A stretch of 64,000 bases of DNA, taken from positions 2,046,001 through 2,110,000 of the forward strand of contig JAAQVN010000001.1 in assembly GCA_011754535.1 (NCBI GenBank), given 5' to 3'. Below are positions 56,511 through 64,000 of this stretch, piece after piece. The stretch is from Enterobacter asburiae. GTDB taxonomy: Bacteria; Pseudomonadota; Gammaproteobacteria; Enterobacterales; Enterobacteriaceae. Below the pieces are notes generated by a model, which saw only the letters and a program-made list of their open reading frames with translations, was not told the origin of the DNA and did no database searches. The translations under genes and the position numbers were made by a program. The number at the start of each line of letters is the position of its first letter. The stretch's first letter is position 1.

Positions 56511-57116
56511 TTAGTTAAGACCTTCCGCTTTTAGCGCCGCAGCCACCGCTGGACGCTCCGCCACGCGCGCCATATACGATGCGATGTGGTCCAACCCCTC
56601 CAGGTTCAGCTTAACCGCACGCGCCCAGCGCAGGACGGTAAACAGGTACGCGTCGGCAATGGTGAAACGTGAACCACAAATCCACTGATCGTCTTTCAGC
56701 GCTTCATTCACAAACTGCAGCTTTTTCTCCAGCAGAGCTCGCACGGTTGGCTTGTACTCTTCCGGGGTATCCGGGCGGAACAGGGGGGTAAAGCCTTTGT
56801 GCAGCTCGGTGGCGATATAGTTTAACCACTCCAGCGTCTTATAACGTGCGACGCTGCCGGTAGGGGCAAGGAGCTGGCGATCCGGTACGTTGTCCGCCAG
56901 GAATTGCATAATCGCCACGCCTTCGGTCAGCAGAGTACCGTCATCCAGCAGCAGGGCCGGAACCTGCCCTTTTGGGTTAATCGCAAAAAAGTCATCCCCG
57001 TTTTCCAGGCGCTTTTTCATCAGATCAACGCCATCCAGCGTGAAATCTTTGCCGCTCTCGCGCAGGGTGATATGGGAAGCAAGAGAGCACGCGCCCGGTT
57101 TGTAGAACAGTTTCAT
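56511..57116 (-). CDS. gstA: Glutathione S-transferase
   Basis: 201 residues, as in E. coli GstA (beta class). N-terminal thioredoxin-like domain with [16 protein letters not shown] and Cys10, which contacts glutathione in beta-class enzymes; C-terminal helical domain from about 87. It detoxifies electrophiles. It follows dtpA on the same strand, past a terminator. Confidence 0.96.
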   Translation of the reverse strand: MKLFYKPGACSLASHITLRESGKDFTLDGVDLMKKRLENGDDFFAINPKGQVPALLLDDGTLLTEGVAIMQFLADNVPDRQLLAPTGSVARYKTLEWLNYIATELHKGFTPLFRPDTPEEYKPTVRALLEKKLQFVNEALKDDQWICGSRFTIADAYLFTVLRWARAVKLNLEGLDHIASYMARVAERPAVAAALKAEGLN

Positions 57117-57168
57117 CGGTAACTCCTTTTTGCTGAGGTTTCAGCTATGTTAGTGCGCGAAGGGACAA

Positions 57169-57197
57169 AAAAAAAGCCGCTAATCTCTTAGCGGCTT
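57169..57197 (-). terminator. dtpA terminator
   Basis: AGAAGCCGCTAA/TTAGCGGCTT with a short loop, then a long T-run on the minus strand. Confidence 0.88.
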
Positions 57198-57221
57198 CTG
57201 TTCAGTCGTTTCTCTCAGATA

Positions 57222-58730
57222 TTACGCGGTAGCGGTTTTGGTCGTTTCAGCCGTCTTGTCGTCGTCCTGAGTCATTCGATTCAGTTTCGGCGCGGTCAGC
57301 AGCATCAGCGCCGCGATAACCGCCGTAGCAATACCAATCTGCATGAACACGGTACCGTAGACGTTCAGGGAGACCAGTGGATCGGTCACGTTTTCCGGCA
57401 CCGCCATCAGGTTCGCGATCTTACCGGCGATGATTGCCGCACCGGCAGTGGTCAGGAACCAGCTACCCATAATGAAGCCCATCAGACGCTGTGGCACCAG
57501 CTGTGCAACCATCGCCAGACCCAGACCGGAGATCATCAGTTCGCCAATAGACTGCAGCGCGTAGCTCAGGATCAGCCAGTTCACGGACACGATACCTGCG
57601 TCAGTCGCAAACCTGGTACCCAGCGGCAGCACCAGGAACGCACCGGAGCACAGCACCATTCCGATGGCGAACTTGTGCGGCATCGGCAGGCGGTCGCCCA
57701 TCTTGTTATAGATAGCGGCCAGAATCGGGCTACCAATCATGATCCAGAACGGGTTCAGCGCCTGATACTGCTCCGGCTCGAACGCGATGCCCAGGATAGA
57801 GTGCTCAACGTTACGAATCGCGAAGAAGTTCAGAGAGGTTGGCATCTGGCTGTACAGCACGAAGAAGATAATCGCTTCCAGCATCAGAATGAACGCCACA
57901 ATCATCTTACGGCGCGCAGCACCCTGCATAGCGAACGCTTCTTTCGCGAAGATGACCACGATACCCAGCGCAACCACGCCCAGAACGGCACGAGCGATAC
58001 CCTGGTTGTGCAGCAGCCAGGTGGCGATCGCCGCCAGGACGACAACGCCCACGATAGTCGCCAGCAGTTTACCCATGTGTACTGGCTCGAAGTCAGGTTT
58101 TGAACCGTAGTCTTTTACCCAGCTGCGGCAGAACAGGAAGTTCACCACAGTGATCAGCATACCCACGAAGCTCAGCGCAAACGCCACGCTCCAGCCAAAT
58201 TTCGCGGCCAGCCATGGGGTTGCCAGCATGGAGAAGAAGGAACCAATGTTGATGGACATGTAGTACATGGTAAATGCACCGTCCAGACGTGGGTCATCTT
58301 TGCTGTAGCAGGTTGAGAGCAGGGAAGACGGGTTCGCTTTGAACAGACCGTTACCCACGGCGATGGTTGCCATGCCCATATAGACCACAGCCGCATCATG
58401 TCCAGACCATGCAACCAGACCATAGCCAATAGCCAGAACAATAGCGCCCAGCATAATGACGCGCTTAGTACCAAGAACTTTATCACCCAGCCAGCCGCCA
58501 ATGGCAACCAGACCGTAGACGAGGGCACTGAAGGAGGAGAACAGCGTGATGGAATCGGCTTCGGACATACCCAGCTGTTTAACCAGGTAAACCGCCATGA
58601 TCCCTTGCAGGCCGTAGTAACCAAAACGCTCCCATAACTCGATAGAGAAGATGAGATAAAACGCTTTCGGTTGTTTAAAAGCGTTCAGACTCACGCTTTC
58701 ATCTGTTGGTTTATTGTTTGCAGTCGACAC
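57222..58730 (-). CDS. dtpA: DtpA, proton-dependent di/tripeptide transporter
   Basis: 502 residues (E. coli DtpA/TppB 500). POT family with 14 membrane segments and the signature [11 protein letters not shown] near residue 30 (ExxERFxYY). It imports di- and tripeptides and some beta-lactams. In E. coli it is controlled by OmpR, and its long upstream region here could hold such sites. Confidence 0.97.
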   Translation of the reverse strand: MSTANNKPTDESVSLNAFKQPKAFYLIFSIELWERFGYYGLQGIMAVYLVKQLGMSEADSITLFSSFSALVYGLVAIGGWLGDKVLGTKRVIMLGAIVLAIGYGLVAWSGHDAAVVYMGMATIAVGNGLFKANPSSLLSTCYSKDDPRLDGAFTMYYMSINIGSFFSMLATPWLAAKFGWSVAFALSFVGMLITVVNFLFCRSWVKDYGSKPDFEPVHMGKLLATIVGVVVLAAIATWLLHNQGIARAVLGVVALGIVVIFAKEAFAMQGAARRKMIVAFILMLEAIIFFVLYSQMPTSLNFFAIRNVEHSILGIAFEPEQYQALNPFWIMIGSPILAAIYNKMGDRLPMPHKFAIGMVLCSGAFLVLPLGTRFATDAGIVSVNWLILSYALQSIGELMISGLGLAMVAQLVPQRLMGFIMGSWFLTTAGAAIIAGKIANLMAVPENVTDPLVSLNVYGTVFMQIGIATAVIAALMLLTAPKLNRMTQDDDKTAETTKTATA

Positions 58731-59331
58731 ATATACCTCTTTTTTTACATCCCATATTAACGGGGGTGTTCATAGCGTGATGGCCGTAGCCCATCCGCCT
58801 TATAGTTATATTGGGAGGAGAAACGGCGGGTAATGTTCACTATCCTGACCCGTCTGGCAATACGTTTGTAATACTCTGTTACATATATCTGGAGCGGTAT
58901 AATCGTCGGTTTCTGTAAATGTTATTCAGCGTTAAATTTTATACGATAACTAAAGGTAGTTTTTTCGACTGCTATACACCCTGTGTGATGGGCTTTTGGC
59001 GATATGTTCTGCTATTTGCCGTCTGTTGCAGTGATATAGCCCATATTCTGAAAAATAGCTGGTCTTATCTTCCGGGTAAGCACAGTTATATCTTGCCCGG
59101 CAAAGGGTTTGCGATGACTTTGACTACAAAAAATCAACATGACGTTATCAGAGTGATCGCGATCACAGATGTATAGAAATTTTTGGCTATGAAAAAACTA
59201 TTAACCTGTTTGAGCGTTATAGCGCGGAAGAAGTGACAGGCTGGAGGATAAAGAAGGCGGATGATTTATGGTCAGGAGAAGGGTTTCTGGAAGGCCCTCT
59301 CCTGGTGTGGGATTGTGATTGCGGATAAAAG
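58731..59331. promoter_or_regulatory. Long dtpA-nth intergenic region
   Basis: 601 bases between dtpA (minus) and the 3' end of nth (minus). The part near dtpA must hold its promoter. An 85-codon plus-strand frame at 58919-59176 and a 51-codon frame at 59261-59416 have no clear support. A CRP-like palindrome lies at 59152-59167 and an imperfect GGAGAAGGG/CCCTCTCC hairpin at about 59275-59302. No RNA gene can be called with confidence. Confidence 0.5.
59152..59167. promoter_or_regulatory. CRP-like palindrome
   Basis: AGTGATCGCGATCACA, a 14-base perfect palindrome (GTGATCGCGATCAC) fitting the CRP consensus. It is 420 bases upstream of dtpA and 165 bases past the nth stop, so its target is unclear. 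Confidence 0.5.
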
Positions 59332-59967
59332 TCAGGGATACACTTTTTCTTTATATTCGCAGAGATCTTCAATAATACAGGAGCCGCAGCGCGGCTTTCG
59401 GGCTATGCAGGTATAACGACCGTGCAAAATCAGCCAGTGATGGCAGTCAACCTTGAATTCGGCAGGGACCACTTTTAACAGCTTCTCTTCTACCTGCTCG
59501 ACATTTTTCCCTGGGGCGAAGTTAGTCCGGTTTGAGACGCGGAATATATGGGTATCAACGGCTATCGTCGGCCAGCCAAACGCGGTATTGAGTACAACGT
59601 TCGCGGTTTTACGTCCCACCCCCGGTAATGCCTCCAAAGCCGCGCGGTCTTCCGGCACCTCGCCTCCGTGCTGTTCCAGCAGGATCCGACATGTCTTAAT
59701 GACGTTCTCCGCCTTGCTGTTAAACAGGCCGATGGTTTTGATATAAGACTTAACGCCCTCCACGCCCAGCTCCAGCATCGCTTTTGGCGTATTGGCGACC
59801 GGATAGAGCAGGGCAGTGGCTTTGTTGACGCTCACATCGGTCGCCTGCGCAGAGAGCAGCACCGCGATCAGCAGCTCAAACGGGGAGGTAAAATTCAGCT
59901 CCGTCGTCGGGTGCGGGTTCTCGTCCCGCAGACGAGTCAGGATCGCAATGCGCTTTTCTTTATTCAT
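59332..59967 (-). CDS. nth: Endonuclease III
   Basis: 211 residues, as in E. coli. Helix-hairpin-helix [15 protein letters not shown] with the catalytic lysine, catalytic aspartate in [10 protein letters not shown], and a C-terminal [4Fe-4S] motif C-X6-C-X2-C-X5-C ([17 protein letters not shown]). It removes oxidised pyrimidines from DNA. The start overlaps the end of rsxE by four bases, so it is part of the rsx operon. Confidence 0.98.
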   Translation of the reverse strand: MNKEKRIAILTRLRDENPHPTTELNFTSPFELLIAVLLSAQATDVSVNKATALLYPVANTPKAMLELGVEGVKSYIKTIGLFNSKAENVIKTCRILLEQHGGEVPEDRAALEALPGVGRKTANVVLNTAFGWPTIAVDTHIFRVSNRTNFAPGKNVEQVEEKLLKVVPAEFKVDCHHWLILHGRYTCIARKPRCGSCIIEDLCEYKEKVYP

Positions 59968-60650
59968 GAAGCCTTCTCGGGTGTCCCTTCCAGAACGCTG
60001 CGCTCTGCCGCGCGGCGCTTACGTTTTTCATCAATCAGGTATTTTACCGCCAGCATCATGCCAAGGCCAATGAACGCGCCAGGCGGCAGCATCGCCAGCA
60101 GGAATGGCGTGTCGGTGTGGAACACTTCTATGCGCAGCACCTTGGCCCAGCCGCCCAGCAGGGCATCGGCACCGTCGAAGAGCGTCCCGTTGCCGAGAAT
60201 TTCACGCATGGACCCGAGGACGAACATGGCGGCAGTCGCGCCCATGCCGATGGAAAACCCATCCAGAGCGGAAATGGCCGGGTTGTTTTTTACCGCGAAA
60301 GCCTCAGCGCGGCCAACGACGATGCAGTTGGTCACGATAAGCGGAATAAAAATCCCGAGCGACTGGTACAGGCCAAACGCGTAAGCGTTGATAAGCATCT
60401 GCACGACGCTCACCACCGACGCAATGATCATCACGTAAATCGGAATACGGATCTCCGACGGCGTCCAGCGGCGCAAAACAGAAATAGAGAAGTTGGTCAG
60501 GGTCAGCACCAGCGTGGTCGCCAGGCCCAGCCCGAGCGCGTTGGTAGCGGTAGATGTCACCGCCAGCAGCGGACAGAGTCCCAGAAGCTGTACCAGCGCG
60601 GAGTTGTTCTTCCACAGCCCCTGGACAATAACCTCTTTAACCTGGCTCAT
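59964..60650 (-). CDS. rsxE: RsxE, electron-transport complex subunit
   Basis: 228 residues, six membrane segments, RnfE/NqrE-type. Part of the Rsx (Rnf-like) complex that in E. coli keeps the [2Fe-2S] cluster of SoxR reduced, so that soxS stays off without redox stress. It overlaps rsxG and nth by four bases on each side. Confidence 0.96.
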   Translation of the reverse strand: MSQVKEVIVQGLWKNNSALVQLLGLCPLLAVTSTATNALGLGLATTLVLTLTNFSISVLRRWTPSEIRIPIYVMIIASVVSVVQMLINAYAFGLYQSLGIFIPLIVTNCIVVGRAEAFAVKNNPAISALDGFSIGMGATAAMFVLGSMREILGNGTLFDGADALLGGWAKVLRIEVFHTDTPFLLAMLPPGAFIGLGMMLAVKYLIDEKRKRRAAERSVLEGTPEKAS

Positions 60651-61273
60651 GATGACTCCCCACAGGCCGGAAGATTGTTGATTTGCGCGGGCAGCGTTTC
60701 AGCATATAGCCCGGCTCGTTTTACGGCGTTCACCACGGCGCGCGGCGTGATGGTTGCGCCGGTGAACTGGTCAAACTCACCGCCGTCTTTCTTCACCGCA
60801 AACGCGGTGTCACCTTCGCCATGGATTACTTTACCGGCAAAGTGCAAAATCCAGTCGCTCAGCCGGGTTTCAATTTTATCGCCCAGGCCCGGCGTTTCAT
60901 GGTGTTCCGTCACGCGGGTGCCCAGTATGGTTCCGGTGAAATCGCTGCCGACAAGCAGTTGAATGGAGCCAGAATAGCCATCGGGCGCCGTCGCTTCCAT
61001 CACTGCGCCTACGGGTTTATCTCCTTTGCGGGCGATAAAGACACGGTGCGTGCCTTTTCCAAGCTGCGTCGCGTCTACCACAAAGCAGCTTTTTTGCAGG
61101 TCATTATCGTAGAAATCGGACGGGATCACCTGATCGAACAGCGCCTTTTGCTGCTTCAGCGCCTGTTCTTCAATGGTCGTTTTGGTCAGCGCATTGACCA
61201 GTGCCGTCAGCCCGGTCAGGACCGCGGCGAAGACTGCCAGCGTGACGCCGTGTTTTTGCATCGTTTTTAGCAT
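60647..61273 (-). CDS. rsxG: RsxG, FMN-carrying subunit
   Basis: 208 residues from [12 protein letters not shown] (E. coli 206); a longer frame reaches into rsxD and is rejected. One N-terminal membrane helix and a periplasmic FMN-binding domain. FMN is attached through the threonine in [12 protein letters not shown]. It lies ten bases after rsxD. Confidence 0.96.
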   Translation of the reverse strand: MLKTMQKHGVTLAVFAAVLTGLTALVNALTKTTIEEQALKQQKALFDQVIPSDFYDNDLQKSCFVVDATQLGKGTHRVFIARKGDKPVGAVMEATAPDGYSGSIQLLVGSDFTGTILGTRVTEHHETPGLGDKIETRLSDWILHFAGKVIHGEGDTAFAVKKDGGEFDQFTGATITPRAVVNAVKRAGLYAETLPAQINNLPACGESS

Positions 61274-61283
61274 GGCGAAACCC

Positions 61284-62336
61284 TTAGCGATGGCCGTACA
61301 CGCGGGGGCGCGTGTAATAGTCGATGAGCGGAACGGTAATATTGGCAAGCAGCACGGCAAACGCCACGCCGTCCGGGTATCCGCCAAAGCTGCGAATAAG
61401 CCACACCAGCAGCCCGGCCAGCGCGCCGAAGATCAGACGGCCGCGGTTAGTCGTTGATGCCGTAACCGGATCCGTCAGGATAAAGAAGGCACCCAGCATG
61501 GTCGCACCGGAGAGCAAATGCATCTGCGGGCTGGCCAGTGATTCAGGAGAGAAGAGCCAGCCCAGCGTGGCGCAGAACGCCAGCGTCACGAGGAAGCTCA
61601 CCGGAATATGCCAGCGAATGGCTTTTTGCTGCAGCAGGAACAGGCCGCCCAGCAGATACGCCAGGTTGACCCACTGCCAGCCCGCGCCCGCCAGCATGCC
61701 GCTGTAGATCGCGGATTTCATGGTCTGCTCAACGCTGTGCCCGGCATGCAGGGACGTTTTGAAGGTATCGAGAGGCGTCGCCTGGCTGATGCCGTCCACG
61801 CCCATACGCAGCGCGTTCATATCAGCCCCCCGCGCCGTATGGCCGGTAAAGATCACGTGCAGGGCATCCATAAAGCCCGGAACCGTGGCCGCAATCTCGT
61901 GCGGAGGAAGCCAGCTGGTCATCTGCACCGGGAAAGAGATCAGCACCACCACGTAGCCAATCATCGCCGGATTAAACGGGTTATGGCCCAGCCCGCCATA
62001 CAGCTGTTTAGCAATAATTACGGCAAACACGGTACCAAGTACCACCATCCACCACGGGGCAAACGGCGGAATACTGATGGCCAGCAGCAGGCCAGTCAGC
62101 AGCGCGGAGTTGTCGGCCAGGATGCGTGAAACGGCCATCTTGCGCAGCTTCAGCACGAGAGCCTCTGCTGCTATAGCGCTGGAACAGCCCAGGGCTATCT
62201 GGAACAGGGTTCCCCAGCCGAAAAACCAGCACTGAACGGCAATGCCCGGCAGCGCGGCCAGGCAGACCAGCATCATGATGCGCGAGGTCTGACGCTGGTT
62301 GTGGGTGTATGGGGAGCTTGCGATTCTGAAAACCAT
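61284..62336 (-). CDS. rsxD: RsxD, membrane subunit with covalent FMN
   Basis: 350 residues (E. coli RsxD 352), about nine membrane segments. The covalent FMN site is in [13 protein letters not shown]. RnfD/NqrB family. Its start codon directly abuts the rsxC stop, without overlap. Confidence 0.96.
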   Translation of the reverse strand: MVFRIASSPYTHNQRQTSRIMMLVCLAALPGIAVQCWFFGWGTLFQIALGCSSAIAAEALVLKLRKMAVSRILADNSALLTGLLLAISIPPFAPWWMVVLGTVFAVIIAKQLYGGLGHNPFNPAMIGYVVVLISFPVQMTSWLPPHEIAATVPGFMDALHVIFTGHTARGADMNALRMGVDGISQATPLDTFKTSLHAGHSVEQTMKSAIYSGMLAGAGWQWVNLAYLLGGLFLLQQKAIRWHIPVSFLVTLAFCATLGWLFSPESLASPQMHLLSGATMLGAFFILTDPVTASTTNRGRLIFGALAGLLVWLIRSFGGYPDGVAFAVLLANITVPLIDYYTRPRVYGHR

Positions 62337-64000
62337 TTAATCCTCGTTTACGGCTTGCTGTGCGGCTTTCTTCGCCTGAACGCGCGCGATCGCGGCCGCG
62401 ACGGCGGCCTTGCGCGGGTCGTCGTTTGCGGCCTGCGGCTGCTCTTCCTGCTGTGCCGCTTTACGCGCTTTGGCGCGAGCAATCGCGGCTTCAACGGCGG
62501 CTTTACGCGGGTCGACCGGTGCTTCGGGTTCTGCGGCAGGCGCCTGCTGCGCCGCTTTGCGCGCTTTGGCGCGGGCAATTGCGGCTTCAACGGCGGCTTT
62601 ACGCGGATCGACCGCTTCCTGTTCAACCACTACCTGCTGCTCCCCGGCCTTGCGGGCTTTGGCGCGGGCAATGGCCGCTTCAACGGCAGCTTTGCGTGGA
62701 TCGACTTCAGCTTCCGGCTGTGCCGTTTGCGCTTTTTCCGCCTGGCGGGCGCGGGCCGCAGCCTTACGTGCTTCGCGGGCGGCAATCGCTTCGCTGTTAT
62801 CCGGTTTTTCACCGGCCTGGATCACCAGCGTCTGGGCGGCATTGGCTTTTTTCTCGCGAACGCGCGCCAGGGCGGCGTTAATCGCATCCTGATCTTTTTC
62901 GGCAGGCTGAACGGCGGCCTGCTTATGTCGCTCCTGACGAGCCATCTTCTCACGTTCGAGACGCGCCTGGCGCGCTTCGAAGCGAGCCCTGGCTTCCGCG
63001 GCGCGTTTTTCTTCCATGGAGATGGCATAAATCTCGGCCTTCTCCTGGCGGAAGTACTGCACCAGCGGAATGTTGCTTGGACAGACCCAGGCGCAGGCGC
63101 CGCATTCGATGCAGTCGGCCAGGTTATGGGCTTTGGCTTTATCGTGCAGCTGGCCTTTGCTGTACCAGTACAGCTGCTGCGGGAGCAGATCCGCCGGGCA
63201 GGCATCGGCACAGGCGCTGCAGCGGATGCAGCCTTTCTCTTCCTGCTCCTCGCCCATCTCAGTCGGGGAAGGGGCAAGCAGACAGTTGGTGATTTTCACT
63301 ACCGGGACATCGAGCCACGGCAGGGTAAAGCCCATCAGCGGGCCGCCCATGATCACCATCTGGTCGCTGGCCGGGCAAAATTCAGCCTGTTCCAGCAGGT
63401 GGCGCACCGGCGTACCAAGACGTGCCCAGACGTTGCCCGGACGAGAGACCGACTCTCCGGTCAGCGTCACCACGCGTTCGGTCAACGGCTCGCCGTCAAT
63501 CACCGCGCGCTTCACGGCGTAAGCGGTTCCGACGTTTTGCATCAGTACGCCGATATCCGACGAGCGTCCGCCATGCGGCACCTGCTTTCCGGTGAGGATT
63601 TGCGTCAGCTGTTTTGCGCCGCCAGAAGGGTACTTGGTCGGAATGACGCGCAGGGCGATATCATGGCTACCGGCCAGCACGGCGCGCAGCATTGAGATAG
63701 CCTGCGGTTTATTGTCTTCAATACCAATCAACACTTCTCGCGGCTGTAAGATGTGCGCGAGGATGCGGATGCCTTCCACCACCTGGGCGGCGCAATCCTG
63801 CATCAGACGATCGTCAGCGGTGATATACGGCTCGCACTCGGCGGCATTGATAATCAATGTCTGAATGTTATCGCCGCCGCCGCGCAGCTTGACGCCGGTC
63901 GGGAAGCCCGCGCCGCCGAGGCCCGCGACGCCGTACTGATGAATACGCTCGATAAGCGCTTCGCGACTCTGGCTGCGGTAGTCGCTCCAGCCGTCACGGT
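62337..64000 (-). CDS. rsxC: RsxC, soluble Fe-S/FMN subunit (5' truncated by window edge)
   Basis: The C-terminal 554 codons are visible; the N-terminus lies beyond base 64000. The reading frame stays open across 63858-64000 ([17 protein letters not shown]), so the apparent start at 63857 is internal. The NAD/FMN-binding core with AGFPTGVK is followed by two [4Fe-4S] ferredoxin motifs, [12 protein letters not shown] and [12 protein letters not shown], then a long Ala/Lys-rich coiled tail with four repeats. It passes electrons from NADH into the complex. RsxA and RsxB should follow beyond the edge. Confidence 0.96.
   Translation of the reverse strand, partial: RDGWSDYRSQSREALIERIHQYGVAGLGGAGFPTGVKLRGGGDNIQTLIINAAECEPYITADDRLMQDCAAQVVEGIRILAHILQPREVLIGIEDNKPQAISMLRAVLAGSHDIALRVIPTKYPSGGAKQLTQILTGKQVPHGGRSSDIGVLMQNVGTAYAVKRAVIDGEPLTERVVTLTGESVSRPGNVWARLGTPVRHLLEQAEFCPASDQMVIMGGPLMGFTLPWLDVPVVKITNCLLAPSPTEMGEEQEEKGCIRCSACADACPADLLPQQLYWYSKGQLHDKAKAHNLADCIECGACAWVCPSNIPLVQYFRQEKAEIYAISMEEKRAAEARARFEARQARLEREKMARQERHKQAAVQPAEKDQDAINAALARVREKKANAAQTLVIQAGEKPDNSEAIAAREARKAAARARQAEKAQTAQPEAEVDPRKAAVEAAIARAKARKAGEQQVVVEQEAVDPRKAAVEAAIARAKARKAAQQAPAAEPEAPVDPRKAAVEAAIARAKARKAAQQEEQPQAANDDPRKAAVAAAIARVQAKKAAQQAVNED
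62340..62702 (-). repeat. rsxC: Four tandem repeats in the RsxC tail
   Basis: Four copies of a 27-32 residue unit, each starting [19 protein letters not shown] or close to it: 62610-62702, 62514-62609, 62421-62513 and 62340-62420 in protein order. The first three are nearly identical in DNA over about 57 bases; the last is diverged (VQAKKA). It is charged and helical, and probably variable in copy number between strains. Confidence 0.9.

Noticed and set aside
58919..59176. 85-codon ORF in the dtpA-nth gap
   Set aside because: No clear ribosome-binding site, no recognisable family, composition like noncoding AT-rich DNA.
59261..59416. 51-codon ORF preceded by GGAGG
   Set aside because: The Shine-Dalgarno is about 13 bases away, and the 3' half is antisense to the conserved nth C-terminus.

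Overview
The window is an uninterrupted stretch of enterobacterial chromosome. Gene content, protein lengths and order follow the Escherichia coli K-12 segment running from the suf operon through pykF, the ydh genes, purR, sodB, slyA, tyrS and dtpA to rsx, with differences typical of the Enterobacter/Klebsiella side of the family. The best guess is Enterobacter (cloacae complex) or a close relative such as Lelliottia or Leclercia. I see no insertion sequence, prophage, integrase or CRISPR array. The left edge cuts bluF and the right edge cuts rsxC.

Layout. 1-1.6 kb: the blue-light pair bluF (3' part) and bluR. 1.6-7.5 kb: sufABCDSE for Fe-S assembly under stress, with an OxyR-like site and a Fur box upstream. 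7.5-10.6 kb: ldtE, lpp and pykF, meaning envelope cross-linking, the major outer-membrane lipoprotein and glycolysis, with a Cra site at the pykF promoter. 10.9-16.5 kb: a sulfur block absent from the K-12 layout. It holds a reverse transsulfuration pair (cystathionine beta-synthase and gamma-lyase, the mtcBC type known from Klebsiella) divergent from a second MetNIQ-type methionine importer, with an ERIC repeat inside the importer operon. 16.6-19.9 kb: fumD and a four-gene polar amino acid ABC importer. 20.1-24.6 kb: a little-understood accessory locus with two tiny overlapping ORFs, a secreted DUF1996 protein, a membrane histidine kinase, a FixJ-type response regulator, a secreted GlcG/HbpS-type protein and a 46-residue acidic peptide. 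24.7-27.8 kb: a metallo-beta-lactamase-fold protein with a zinc ribbon, a beta-carbonic anhydrase with a CRP-like site, and ydhS.

27.9-45.8 kb: two tRNA-Val(GAC) genes, mdtK, ribE, cfa, ydhC/ydhB (punC/punR), purR, ynhF, ydhP, sodB, mepH, grxD, rnt, gloA, nemA, nemR, an EptA-family phosphoethanolamine transferase placed next to nemR, ydhL, ydhF and sodC. 45.8-54.1 kb: the ydhIJK efflux operon, slyA with an exact SlyA box, a MASE4-type diguanylate cyclase inserted between slyA and slyB, slyB with a PhoP-box-like site, anmK, mliC and pdxH. 54.2-64 kb: tyrS, pdxY, a BIME-like repeat, gstA, dtpA, a 601-base intergenic region with a CRP-like palindrome, nth and rsxE-G-D-C.

Recurring themes are oxidative and electrophile stress (suf, sodB, sodC, gloA/nemRA, grxD, rsx), envelope integrity (lpp, ldtE, mepH, slyB, mliC, eptA) and small-molecule transport. 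The best candidate for an undescribed system is the DUF1996 / two-component / HbpS-like locus at 20.1-24.4 kb. It resembles the HbpS-SenS-SenR arrangement of Streptomyces but carries an unrelated kinase type and a putative polymer-binding secreted protein.
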